From NCBI GenBank assembly GCA_030744095.1, contig JASLRF010000232.1, positions 1 to 8,266 of the forward strand: a stretch of DNA of 8,266 nt. Direction: 5' to 3'. Source of the stretch: Pirellulaceae bacterium (lineage in GTDB: Bacteria; Planctomycetota; Planctomycetia; Pirellulales; Pirellulaceae). Positions 1 to 7,821 of this stretch are shown here, one piece after another (positions within the stretch are counted from its first letter, which is position 1; each line of letters starts with the position of its first letter). The translations under genes and the position numbers were made by a program. The notes under the pieces were generated by a model. That model did not search any database, was not told the DNA's origin, and saw only the letters and a list, made by a program, of their open reading frames with translations.

Positions 1-666
1 TGGCAACTGAATCTGATCCGATTCCGGCGCGTTGCGGCGACCATTCTGTGGAGCGTAGTGGCCGCGGACGCTGCGGATTGCCAAATCGATCACCTCGTTG
101 GGAACTTCCAGACCGCTATCGACCGCGCTGCGCAGCGCCTTGGCCTGCATCACAACCAGACTCAAGTCATGTCCACGCGCCTGGCGCTGGGCGCGGTAGT
201 CCCAGCCCCCGTCCTCACTTTGCGTGTTCGCAATCAAACGCAGTGCTTTGTCAAGCGTCTTGTTCAGGCGACGCTCCTTCGTCGACGTCATCCCGTTTGC
301 TTGACCCAACACAAATGTCGCCAACCCGTGGTTGTACATATCCCGCTGTGAATTCGAAATGTTCAACAACCCCGACGGCTTGGCGCGATCAATCACATAA
401 TCCAAGGCCCGCTTGACGGTTGGACCATGCCGGCCTCGACCGGGCTGATGTCCTGCGGCCATGAACGCCAAGGCACCCATACCAACAAGCCCTAGGTCGT
501 TGGATGTCCAGTTACCCTCGGGGCCTTGATTGTCTGCGAGCCACTGCAGGCCACGTTCCAGCGCCTGTTCGCTTTCTGGTGTCGTTTCCCAATCACCTTC
601 GGCGTGTACCGGACAAACCAGGGCCAGCAGACAACATACGGCAATCAACGATGTCCGACTAAGCAT
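1..666 (-). CDS. Secreted prenyltransferase/squalene-oxidase-repeat protein (3' end missing)
   Basis: The minus-strand frame is open from ATG at 666-664 to base 1 with no stop, giving 222 residues of a protein truncated by the window edge. Residues 1-22 form a Sec signal peptide: a short basic start, a hydrophobic core (about 7-20, IAVCCLLALVCPV) and a probable signal peptidase I site after VHA. The residue before the cysteine is Val, so a lipobox is unlikely. The mature part holds repeats of the squalene-cyclase/prenyltransferase alpha-alpha toroid family. One runs from ALERGLQWLADNQ to EGNW (35-53). A better one, LIANTQSEDGGWDYR (144-158), carries the Q-x-x-D-G-G-W core of a QW motif. The segment GHDLSLVVMQAKALRSA (165-181) resembles other planctomycetal members of this group, as I remember them. 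True cyclases carry a DxDD motif; none is visible in this part. Substrate and activity are unknown. A weak GGAA lies about six bases before the ATG. It follows the propeller gene by 205 bp on the same strand. Confidence 0.85.
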   Translation of the reverse strand, partial: MLSRTSLIAVCCLLALVCPVHAEGDWETTPESEQALERGLQWLADNQGPEGNWTSNDLGLVGMGALAFMAAGHQPGRGRHGPTVKRALDYVIDRAKPSGLLNISNSQRDMYNHGLATFVLGQANGMTSTKERRLNKTLDKALRLIANTQSEDGGWDYRAQRQARGHDLSLVVMQAKALRSAVDSGLEVPNEVIDLAIRSVRGHYAPQNGRRNAPESDQIQLP

Positions 667-871
667 AGATGTTCCGAAGATGTGGGAGGTTCAGCCGACT
701 GCAGGAACGGAAAGAGCCCGTTTCTCGTACGTCTTGCAACGGTGAGTTGCGGTTTTGGTGGGCGTCTTTATTCTACCCACCGCCGTGACACAATGCACGC
801 GGAGAGGCGTTGAAATCCTGTAGGCCGGAACTCGACAAACTCACAGCCAATCCCTTTTCATGGAATTAGGG
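667..871. other. Intergenic gap between propeller gene and repeat-protein gene
   Basis: This 205-bp stretch has no convincing coding frame. Short inverted repeats are present: 757-762 with 776-781 (6-bp stem, 13-base loop), 736-740 with 746-750, and 706-710 with 718-722. None is followed by a T-run in minus-strand transcription, so none looks like an intrinsic terminator. A TAGAAT hexamer on the minus strand (775-770) resembles a -10 box, but no good -35 lies at the right distance. Whether the downstream gene has its own promoter or is read through from the propeller gene cannot be settled here. Confidence 0.5.
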
Positions 872-3800
872 CTAGAAAACCAAGTCCAGTTGCTTCCAGG
901 CCACCAAGACCGGTTTATTGCCGCTGCCGAACCGAGCGTGGACAGTCAACCATCCGGTTTCTCCAGCAGCACCTTGAAGATCGACATCGATGGTCTTCCA
1001 AGGTGTGGTGTGTGATTTTGGCGTAATCTCAGTCTGCCAGATCGTGACGCCTTGAAAACGCACTTCGATTTGACCGGGCCGTTTCACTTCGCTGCCAAAC
1101 ATCAATCGTAATCGTGGGTGGGCACCTAGAGGTAGATCTACAGAACGACCCAGGATGAGCGGAATCCCTGCTCGAGTTGCCAACGAAAGCACCTCTTTTT
1201 CGCCGTGCACTTCCGCCGCGATTCCCGTACCCTTGGCCGGGATGCCACGGAGCAACGTCCAATCGGGTAACCGCTCATGCAGCGCCCGATGCAGATCGTC
1301 AGGCAGCTGTCTTTGCCAGGGATCATCCTTGGTGATGGTCGTCGATTGCGCAGCGGGAGCTGCTGTGGGCGCCAGTTGAATCACGTCGCGGAAGGCATCT
1401 TTCGGCCCGCGTCCAAAAAACGTCCACACTTGGCCCTCAATAACGATCATCGGTCCAAGTCGTGGGTCAGGATCCTCGAGCCCGATCAGCCGAGTTGAAT
1501 GCGTTTCTTCTCCTGTCCTGCCATCCAACCACACAAGTTCGGGAACGAATTCCGACTTCTTTCCATCAACCGGATGACGACGTACGACAAGGATCCCGTG
1601 TTCACCGCCACAAAGATGGCCATGCAACAGCGGCTCTATCGGACGCAGCCAGCGTGTTTCGCCCGTTGCCGGATCCAGCCCAAGCAACCGTTGGTGGCCA
1701 TGCGCAATTAGGCACCCACCAGAAATTCCCAACAACCGTCCGAGATCAGGCAGCGTACGTGACCAATACAGATCGCCCGTTTCAGCGTCCAGGCATTGTA
1801 AGGCGCGCACACCGGGTTCGGTGACGTAGATCCGGTCGCCGTGCCGAGAGACGTTTCCAGCGACCGCCGTGTGGGCCGTGTCGCTGAAGACCAATGGTGG
1901 CGAAAACGTTTGCGTGACCCAGTCGGGCTGTTCATCCGGCGGCAGCAGAATCTGCCGACTGACCCACCGCAACTGGCCGTCCGCGTCGCAACTGACAACG
2001 ACGCCACCCAACACGGCCACCATCCCGTCGTGTGTCGTCTGGACTTCGCAAACCTGGCGGCGCTGCCAAGCGTTACTAACCGTCACTAGATCGCGTTCAT
2101 GCCAGATCGTGCCGGTTTCCGGATCGAGCACCGTGAACCGTACAACCGATTCCAGCTGCCCGGTGCGAGCCATCGTCAAGCAGGCCAGGTGATCTTGGAT
2201 GACCATCGGATCTGAGATAATGTCGATATTCTGGCGGTGGATGGCGTTCCAAATTGGTTGGCCCTTCGACTTGTCAAGACAGACCAGCGACGTGGTGTCG
2301 CCGTACAATTGCCGAGCGTAAATCCGGTCACCGTGTAACACCGGTCGCATCGCGGTCAAAGACCATTCATGGGCTCGTCGCACGCGACCAGACAACGGTG
2401 AACTCTGCCAAACTCGGGTGCCAGATTTCCGGTCGTACGCCGCGACTTGAAACCGATTGCTGACGTACATCCGCTGGTTGTCTAACGACACAGCCAACTG
2501 TCGATTCGCCCAGTCGATCTTGAAAACGCTAACGTTTCCGTTCAAGACGCGATTCGTTTCTTGTCCCACCGAGCCATCCAGCCGCGCGCGTTTGTGGACG
2601 ACGAACTCAGTCGGCGCCGCAGTCAGCATATGCGGGCCGGCAAAGCCGTTCGGCTTGAAGCGAACTGAATCCGATCCCAATTCCACACGACGGTTGGCCT
2701 GAATTGCCTTTATCTCTTCAATCTTGAGCTGAATGTCGCCAAGTCGCGGTGGCGGCGTTTCGCCCGCCGTCTCACTTCCCAACATGATCTTGGCCATGGT
2801 CACGCGCGAACCCAAATCCGTGCCGTCGATTGGATTGGAGACTTCCGACGCACGGCGGTAGTGCCACAACGCGGACTCAAACCAACCGCCCGAAAGTGCG
2901 CGATCACCCAGCCACGCATGTGCCTTCGATACGGCCGTCGTGCCGGGAAACTGCAGGGTAACCAGAGCCACACCGCTAGCATCATGCTCCGCCACTTGTT
3001 CACGCAACCGGAGGTCCGCCAGCGCTGCCTGTTGCGCGGCAACGGCAGTTCGCAACTGAGGGTAACGCCGGTCGGCCATCGTCATCAAAACGGGAAGCGA
3101 GGCCAGCAATCGATCGTCACGCTCATCGACCGCCACACCGGGCAAGTCTCGCGGATTTAGCGTGGCGATCATTCGCGCCGCATCGTCAAATGCTTCGCTA
3201 TCAAGCAACGCCAGCAGCTCGGCAGAGACGTTGTAGACATCCTTGCTCTGGTGTTCGATGAGCATACTGCGCCAGGTCTCTGGCAAACGTGTGAGTAGAT
3301 CTTCGTTGAGACCCTCGGGCGTGCGTTTCGCGGCTGCCATCTCGGCCCATTCGAACAACGGTACTTTCGCTTGCAGGTGATAGAAGCGAAGTTGCCGGCA
3401 AAACTGAGCTGTCGTCGACCAATCACCAGCATAGACCAATTGCACGAGTTCCTCGCCAATGGCCTGCGGATGGAACACGTCGAAGTGTCGGATGGTCTTC
3501 ACTGGCCAGCGCATCAACGCCGCACGGATCGTCGAAAACGCGCTCCCGTCGTGCTGCTCTGCTTGCGCCAATCCGAGCCGATGATATCGATCAACCCATG
3601 TTTGCAACCGTTGCTGATTGTCGTACAGATCCGCCAGCAGCGCCGCCTGATCAAGCAGCCGCAGTTGCTCGTTCATAGGCAACTCGCGCGCCTCCGCATC
3701 GTCCAACAACAGATCGATCAAGGCGATGCCCAGCGGTGCTGCACAGCCCGTCGCCAAAGTCTGCACGGCGGCGGCCCGACGCCATGCATTGAGCGAACTG

Positions 3801-5743
3801 CCCGATGGTTGAAATTCGGTCGTCCTGGCAATCCACGAGGCGATGTCCTTTGGTGCCTGGGGGGCGTCTGGTGCATCCGGCAACCATGCTCGATGACGTA
3901 ACTCGGGGTCGGCCAACGCCGTAATCGCGGTCAGCGGCGTGAGCCGAACCTGACGTAGTGTCACACCACATTTGGCACCAGTCACACAATGCAGGCCAAG
4001 GTGCGTCAAGTTACTGGGTGGATTTCGCAACGGGTCCGCCTCTGCCCAATGCGTTCCATCAACACTCAACCACCAGCGAATCATACTTGGCCCGCAGACC
4101 AACCGTACCCAGTGTCGACCGCCGACACTCGGCAACATGGCAACGTGCAAGGGAGGAAACTCCTGCACCCGGTGGTCGTCGTTGCCCCGAGCCAACATGC
4201 AGAGTTGGCCGGTCCGATTGTCACGCACGTAGCGCAGCACCCATTTGGGATTGGCGACATCGCCAAGGTAGATGCCCGCGCCAGCCGTGGCGTCGTCGAG
4301 TTCCAGATCGATGTAATACAGGTCGTCACGTGGTCGCCAGATGGTGGACCAACTTCGCTTGGCGGCGTCGGTAGATTCCAGGCGAATTGCACCGTCTGGC
4401 AGGGTTGTCAGACTTGCTTGTGGTTCGAACTGCCGTTGCCAGGCGAATTCAGCCGCACGCATCGACCGTGCGACAGTTGCGTTGGCTTGCTCGATTTCCG
4501 GTTGGTCGTCCTTTGCGATGCCGCGAGGCACTGCGGCTGTGCGCTGCCAGTCGATGCCGACAATCGACGCGCGTCCTTGGAAGTACACATCGTCAGGGAG
4601 ATGTACCAACGGTGCTCGGATCAAAACGATGTCGCCGCGCGTCAGCAGCAATTCACCACGACGATGGCGAAGCTGATAGGGACCACCTTGGTCAATCCGT
4701 GTTCGACGATTTCGACCACCATCGCTGGCCGTAAGCCGCCATGTCTGCGGCGTAAACGCATTCGGCTTGCGTGTCGTGGCATAAGCCGCCCAACGTTCCG
4801 GCTTATCCGCGTGGAACACCAGCGTCACGCCTTGCTTGCCTGCAAAGAAGTGGATTTGTAGCTGTTTGTACGACTCTAGTTCCAGCCGCAAAATCGAGTC
4901 ATCAGTCCACGGGGCGTTCAGACGCAAGATGCCTTCGATAGCACCGCACTGGCCGTACTTTGATCGCGCCTCGACGATCCCCTTCGGCTCGCCCACAATC
5001 ACATCAAACCAGTGGTGCAAGTCAGTTGCTTGGGGCAGAACCCTCCGCGTATCGAAACGCTGGAACAGCAGTGACTCCAGTGTATGGACCGGTTCGGCAA
5101 TCAACGCGGCTTGCCACGGTGGCGGTGCCGCCTCGGGATCCTCGGCCAGAACCGGTGGTGAGTCCGTTGCTGTGGATGTCGCATCGGGCTCCACCGTCGT
5201 TGCTGGGATCGTTCCCGGCGCGGCAACCTTCTGTTGAGAAGCATCGCCGGCAGCTTCTGATTTGGTGGACGGTGGCTGGTTACTTTGTGTTGTTGCCTCG
5301 CCCGATGCTTCCGGTGGGACGGGGGCGAACGACTCGACATCAGGATCCGTTGGCAGTTCCGCCGTTGTCGTTTGGTCGACAACCTCGCGTTGACCTTTGC
5401 CGGTGAGTCGATGCACTGCCGCACGCAGGCGTTCACGGAGTTGTGGCACACCCAATACGGTTGCGATGCTCGCCGTCAAAAGCAATAACACCGCCCATTT
5501 CCACATGGCACGGCGCGAACCAGTGCGCCGCTTTTGACTGTTTGCCCGCAGAACGTCGTCCGGCGCCAGGTCAATCCTCGCCAATACTTCAGCCAGAAAC
5601 GTCTGCAGACGAAGGCGGCTGGAAAACGCGGTCCGCAGTGCAGCGGACTCCGCCAGTCGAGTACGCAAGGTCTGAATTTCGTCCAGCGATAGCTCACCCG
5701 GCGATTTGGTGTCGACCAGTTGCAGCAGCTCTTCGTCGGTCAT
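872..5743 (-). CDS. Giant single-pass membrane protein with PQQ/YVTN-type beta-propeller
   Basis: This 1623-residue protein begins with a helical, charged cytoplasmic segment (1-80) resembling the N-termini of many large planctomycetal membrane proteins. RRTGSRR precedes one membrane helix (81-100, WKWAVLLLLTASIATVLGVP), so the rest should lie outside the membrane by the positive-inside rule. Next come a Pro/Ala/Thr-rich linker (about 121-210) and two beta-rich regions (about 240-405 and 425-605). The second ends in a concanavalin/DUF1349-like pattern: HWVRL, then a tryptophan-rich strand, then SVDGTHW and LGLHC. A helical solenoid follows (about 630-1020), with one TPR-like pair near 938-968. 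Propeller blades occupy about 1085-1460, for example RMYVSN...AAYDRKSGTRVW, RIYVTEP...CLDAETGDLYW and LLGLDPATGETRW. A beta-sandwich-like domain ends the protein (about 1515-1623). Function is unknown; a scaffold or binding role is inferred. Blade resemblance does not prove PQQ binding. No good Shine-Dalgarno precedes the ATG, but it is the only start that yields the full N-terminal region. It lies 84 bp behind the hydrolase gene. Confidence 0.88.
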   Translation of the reverse strand: MTDEELLQLVDTKSPGELSLDEIQTLRTRLAESAALRTAFSSRLRLQTFLAEVLARIDLAPDDVLRANSQKRRTGSRRAMWKWAVLLLLTASIATVLGVPQLRERLRAAVHRLTGKGQREVVDQTTTAELPTDPDVESFAPVPPEASGEATTQSNQPPSTKSEAAGDASQQKVAAPGTIPATTVEPDATSTATDSPPVLAEDPEAAPPPWQAALIAEPVHTLESLLFQRFDTRRVLPQATDLHHWFDVIVGEPKGIVEARSKYGQCGAIEGILRLNAPWTDDSILRLELESYKQLQIHFFAGKQGVTLVFHADKPERWAAYATTRKPNAFTPQTWRLTASDGGRNRRTRIDQGGPYQLRHRRGELLLTRGDIVLIRAPLVHLPDDVYFQGRASIVGIDWQRTAAVPRGIAKDDQPEIEQANATVARSMRAAEFAWQRQFEPQASLTTLPDGAIRLESTDAAKRSWSTIWRPRDDLYYIDLELDDATAGAGIYLGDVANPKWVLRYVRDNRTGQLCMLARGNDDHRVQEFPPLHVAMLPSVGGRHWVRLVCGPSMIRWWLSVDGTHWAEADPLRNPPSNLTHLGLHCVTGAKCGVTLRQVRLTPLTAITALADPELRHRAWLPDAPDAPQAPKDIASWIARTTEFQPSGSSLNAWRRAAAVQTLATGCAAPLGIALIDLLLDDAEARELPMNEQLRLLDQAALLADLYDNQQRLQTWVDRYHRLGLAQAEQHDGSAFSTIRAALMRWPVKTIRHFDVFHPQAIGEELVQLVYAGDWSTTAQFCRQLRFYHLQAKVPLFEWAEMAAAKRTPEGLNEDLLTRLPETWRSMLIEHQSKDVYNVSAELLALLDSEAFDDAARMIATLNPRDLPGVAVDERDDRLLASLPVLMTMADRRYPQLRTAVAAQQAALADLRLREQVAEHDASGVALVTLQFPGTTAVSKAHAWLGDRALSGGWFESALWHYRRASEVSNPIDGTDLGSRVTMAKIMLGSETAGETPPPRLGDIQLKIEEIKAIQANRRVELGSDSVRFKPNGFAGPHMLTAAPTEFVVHKRARLDGSVGQETNRVLNGNVSVFKIDWANRQLAVSLDNQRMYVSNRFQVAAYDRKSGTRVWQSSPLSGRVRRAHEWSLTAMRPVLHGDRIYARQLYGDTTSLVCLDKSKGQPIWNAIHRQNIDIISDPMVIQDHLACLTMARTGQLESVVRFTVLDPETGTIWHERDLVTVSNAWQRRQVCEVQTTHDGMVAVLGGVVVSCDADGQLRWVSRQILLPPDEQPDWVTQTFSPPLVFSDTAHTAVAGNVSRHGDRIYVTEPGVRALQCLDAETGDLYWSRTLPDLGRLLGISGGCLIAHGHQRLLGLDPATGETRWLRPIEPLLHGHLCGGEHGILVVRRHPVDGKKSEFVPELVWLDGRTGEETHSTRLIGLEDPDPRLGPMIVIEGQVWTFFGRGPKDAFRDVIQLAPTAAPAAQSTTITKDDPWQRQLPDDLHRALHERLPDWTLLRGIPAKGTGIAAEVHGEKEVLSLATRAGIPLILGRSVDLPLGAHPRLRLMFGSEVKRPGQIEVRFQGVTIWQTEITPKSHTTPWKTIDVDLQGAAGETGWLTVHARFGSGNKPVLVAWKQLDLVF

Positions 5744-5827
5744 CGGGTGTGCAGTTTCTTCTGGGGCGTGGCTATGCGGTGGGAGTTGTCGTCGCGGGAG
5801 TGGTTTGCTACTTCGATTCGCTTGTGT
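5744..5827. other. Short spacer between hydrolase and propeller genes
   Basis: Only 84 bp separate the hydrolase stop from the propeller start. I see no promoter hexamers, no hairpin followed by a T-run and no strong ribosome binding site; a purine stretch, AGAAGAAA on the minus strand, sits about 12 bases before the ATG. The simplest reading is that the two genes share a transcript. Confidence 0.5.
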
Positions 5828-7693
5828 CTATTCTCCTGGTTCTTCTGCCGTCTCCGATTCGTCCTCCGCGCCAATCGGCTTAAATGTGATTGCACCGATC
5901 TCAAAGCCGACATTCTCCAGGGCTTCCTTGGCGGCTTCGCTGTCTATCTCGACGTTCTTTCGCACGGGAACCTTGATCGTCCCAGCTTCTTCGTCAATTT
6001 CGAGTTGGATAAGGTCGGCCCAACGACTACGAATCAATGCCCGCCGCGCGGAAAACATCTGCGGGCTACGGCCAGAGTAGCCCGTGACTTCCAACGTAAG
6101 AATGCCCTGATGGCGCGAAGATGGTCCGGTTCGCAGCGAGGGCTGTGTTGGGGTCGGGAAATTGGGACGGCTGGGCGTGGGGATCGAGGAGCGTGGGAAA
6201 TCCGGGATGGAAAAGTCAGGCCTGCCCGGGATTTCCGGGCGTGCAGTGCGACCGGTCGCATTCCCATCATCGGGAGCGCGGCGGCCTGGAAACCTGGGGG
6301 CGAGTTCGTCTGGCGTCGGCCGGGGCGGGACGGCGCGCGGAGCCGTAGCTGGACTTAGCGGCGGCGGTTTTCCGCTGGCAAATCCCTGTTGCCGAAAGAA
6401 ACCGATGCTGCGCGTTAACGCCGGCCGCACGGAGGTGAAGTGATCGCCCGCGACCATGAGCGCTTGGACATTCAGGCCAGCGCTCCGCGCAGTCGCCTCG
6501 GTCCGTTTGATCTCTTCTTCAAACCACTCCTCTTCGCTACCGTAGTACAGCTGAGCCGGACATTTGAAGCTCTTTGCAAATGCTTCGGGCGACCGCATCA
6601 GTGTCTCCCGCTCGTTGGAATCGTCAAAAACCAGCAGATCTGGATCCCACTCGCCGACTCCGTCCAGGTTCATTGAGCCCGAAAACGACGCCATGGCAAG
6701 AAACCGGTCGGAGGCCATCACGGTCAGAGCAGCCAACGTGCCACCCGCACTGTGGCCGGCAATGTAGAGCTGTGTTTCGTCGACGTAGGGGAGCGCGGCG
6801 AATGCGGAAGTTGCCGCCAGGACATCGTCCACTTCGTCGTAGTACAAAGAAAAGTGGCCCGGTTGGCCGTTCTCGCCACGCAGCACGGGAGTCATCACAA
6901 CGAAACCCTGATCACGATACGGCTGAGACATCTCCCAGTCACCGTCACCCCAAGCAAACCCACCGTGCAAAAAAACCACGCCAGGTCGGGGCTCATCGTC
7001 GGCCGGCGGCGGATCCATGTACGCTCGCAAGGCGCGGCCGCCGGATTGGTAGATTAATTCCGCCGCGCCGGTGGGCGTCTCTAATTCGTCCCAATCCTGT
7101 GGTGCTTCGCCGCGGCTCGTAAGCGTGGTCTTAAACTGTGTTCGGGCAGTCACGTAATCCTCGTTTTGGACCGGCAGCGGTTGCGAATCGTCAAACGTCA
7201 TCCCATCAAGTTCTTCGAAAAGTAGATAGGCGACGAAGCCTACCAGCAGCACGAAGCCCAGCAAGCCAAACATGACCGCGCCGATGACGTAGTATAGGAT
7301 GTACGACTTCTTCCGCGATGGGCCAAAACCTTGTGCGTACTGTGCCGCCTGGGGTTCCGCATAGCCATGTGGTTGGGCAGACGTCGGCGCGACCGGCGGC
7401 GTAACATGTGGTTGGGGCTGGCCCGTCACCGGGCCACCGACAGTTGCCTTACCTCCAAACGGATCTTGCGACTGGGGAAACGTCGGAGTTGTCGGTGCGA
7501 CGGGCGGCACAAGTTCGGCTTCCACCGGAGGCGCGGTGTCGGAGAATGGATTGACGATCGGTGCGAGCGGCTCGCGCGGCGGCACGGGCACTTGCAACGG
7601 CTGTTGGCAATTCGGGCACCGTACGGTTTTTCCGGCCAAATGAGGCGGCGCTGCGAACCTACCCCCGCACGGACATGTGACTGCAATGGTCAT
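5828..7693 (-). CDS. Zinc-ribbon / transmembrane / alpha-beta hydrolase with degenerate HMA-like C-terminus
   Basis: This 621-residue protein has four parts. A zinc ribbon (C7-x-C9 ... C26-x-x-C29) of a kind common in planctomycetes sits at the N-terminus, followed by a Pro-rich linker (about 32-125). KK then precedes a membrane helix (about 131-158), predicting a cytoplasmic ribbon and an external hydrolase. The hydrolase (about 205-437) is of the S9/prolyl-oligopeptidase or dienelactone-hydrolase type: oxyanion motif FLHGG (241-245), nucleophile S315 in GHSAG, and H418 in AGDHF. The acid position reads GSEEE (385-389), with E388 where Asp is usual. A second Pro-rich linker (about 440-525) leads to a domain at 530-607 patterned like an HMA ferredoxin-like fold, with G541 and P544 where the two cysteines should be. 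The substrate is unknown; an esterase or peptidase acting at the envelope is inferred. I chose ATG 7693 because AGGAA lies seven bases upstream. An in-frame TTG at 7756 would add 21 residues ahead of the ribbon and is unlikely. Confidence 0.88.
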   Translation of the reverse strand: MTIAVTCPCGGRFAAPPHLAGKTVRCPNCQQPLQVPVPPREPLAPIVNPFSDTAPPVEAELVPPVAPTTPTFPQSQDPFGGKATVGGPVTGQPQPHVTPPVAPTSAQPHGYAEPQAAQYAQGFGPSRKKSYILYYVIGAVMFGLLGFVLLVGFVAYLLFEELDGMTFDDSQPLPVQNEDYVTARTQFKTTLTSRGEAPQDWDELETPTGAAELIYQSGGRALRAYMDPPPADDEPRPGVVFLHGGFAWGDGDWEMSQPYRDQGFVVMTPVLRGENGQPGHFSLYYDEVDDVLAATSAFAALPYVDETQLYIAGHSAGGTLAALTVMASDRFLAMASFSGSMNLDGVGEWDPDLLVFDDSNERETLMRSPEAFAKSFKCPAQLYYGSEEEWFEEEIKRTEATARSAGLNVQALMVAGDHFTSVRPALTRSIGFFRQQGFASGKPPPLSPATAPRAVPPRPTPDELAPRFPGRRAPDDGNATGRTARPEIPGRPDFSIPDFPRSSIPTPSRPNFPTPTQPSLRTGPSSRHQGILTLEVTGYSGRSPQMFSARRALIRSRWADLIQLEIDEEAGTIKVPVRKNVEIDSEAAKEALENVGFEIGAITFKPIGAEDESETAEEPGE

Positions 7694-7700
7694 GATAAGG

Positions 7701-7705
7701 TTCCT
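7701..7705 (-). promoter_or_regulatory. Shine-Dalgarno site fixing the hydrolase start
   Basis: AGGAA on the minus strand is separated by seven bases from ATG 7693-7691. This is normal spacing and favours this start over the in-frame TTG 63 bases upstream. The protein starting here opens directly into its zinc ribbon, as expected for the family. Confidence 0.65.
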
Positions 7706-7726
7706 AGATGACAACTCGATGTCTAT

Positions 7727-7821
7727 CAAAATCGCACATTCAGCGATCGGCGTCAAACAGGTTGGGCGGAGCTGCCGTTACTAGAAAGCTTGTATCAAGT
7801 TCTTCTTTACAAATGAGTCAA
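7727..7821 (-). promoter_or_regulatory. Candidate promoter region of the hydrolase-led gene set
   Basis: Two -35-like hexamers are visible on the minus strand: TTGACT (7821-7816) and TTGACG (7756-7751). Their partners are poor. The first has GATACA about 19 bases on. The second has GATTTT 17 bases on, inside the AT-rich stretch GATTTTGATAG. Position supports a promoter here, between the hairpins behind the synthetase gene and the hydrolase start, but the boxes themselves are weak. Planctomycete promoters are not well enough described to make this firm. Confidence 0.25.

Noticed and set aside
770..775. TAGAAT as a -10 box for the secreted repeat protein
   Set aside because: No -35-like hexamer lies 16-18 bases upstream, and a single 5-of-6 match in 205 bp is easily chance.
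1364..2491. Propeller as a PQQ-dependent dehydrogenase
   Set aside because: The blades match the repeat pattern, but the catalytic and cofactor-binding residues of quinoprotein dehydrogenases are not recognisable. The propeller is also embedded in a multidomain scaffold.
3989..4861. A 290-codon plus-strand open frame
   Set aside because: It lies wholly antisense to the propeller gene. Its translation is rich in Arg, Cys and Pro with no domain-like pattern, as expected from a codon-bias shadow.
5720..6358. A 212-codon plus-strand open frame spanning two minus-strand genes
   Set aside because: It overlaps the 5' end of the propeller gene, the spacer and the 3' end of the hydrolase gene, all supported by domain evidence, and its own product shows no recognisable features.
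6574..7122. A 182-codon plus-strand open frame
   Set aside because: It is antisense to the hydrolase catalytic domain and its translation is Arg/His/Pro-rich low-complexity sequence.
7694..7756. TTG start giving 21 extra residues on the hydrolase
   Set aside because: It is a weak start codon, and the AGGAA site sits just before the internal ATG. The extra residues precede a zinc ribbon that normally begins at the N-terminus.
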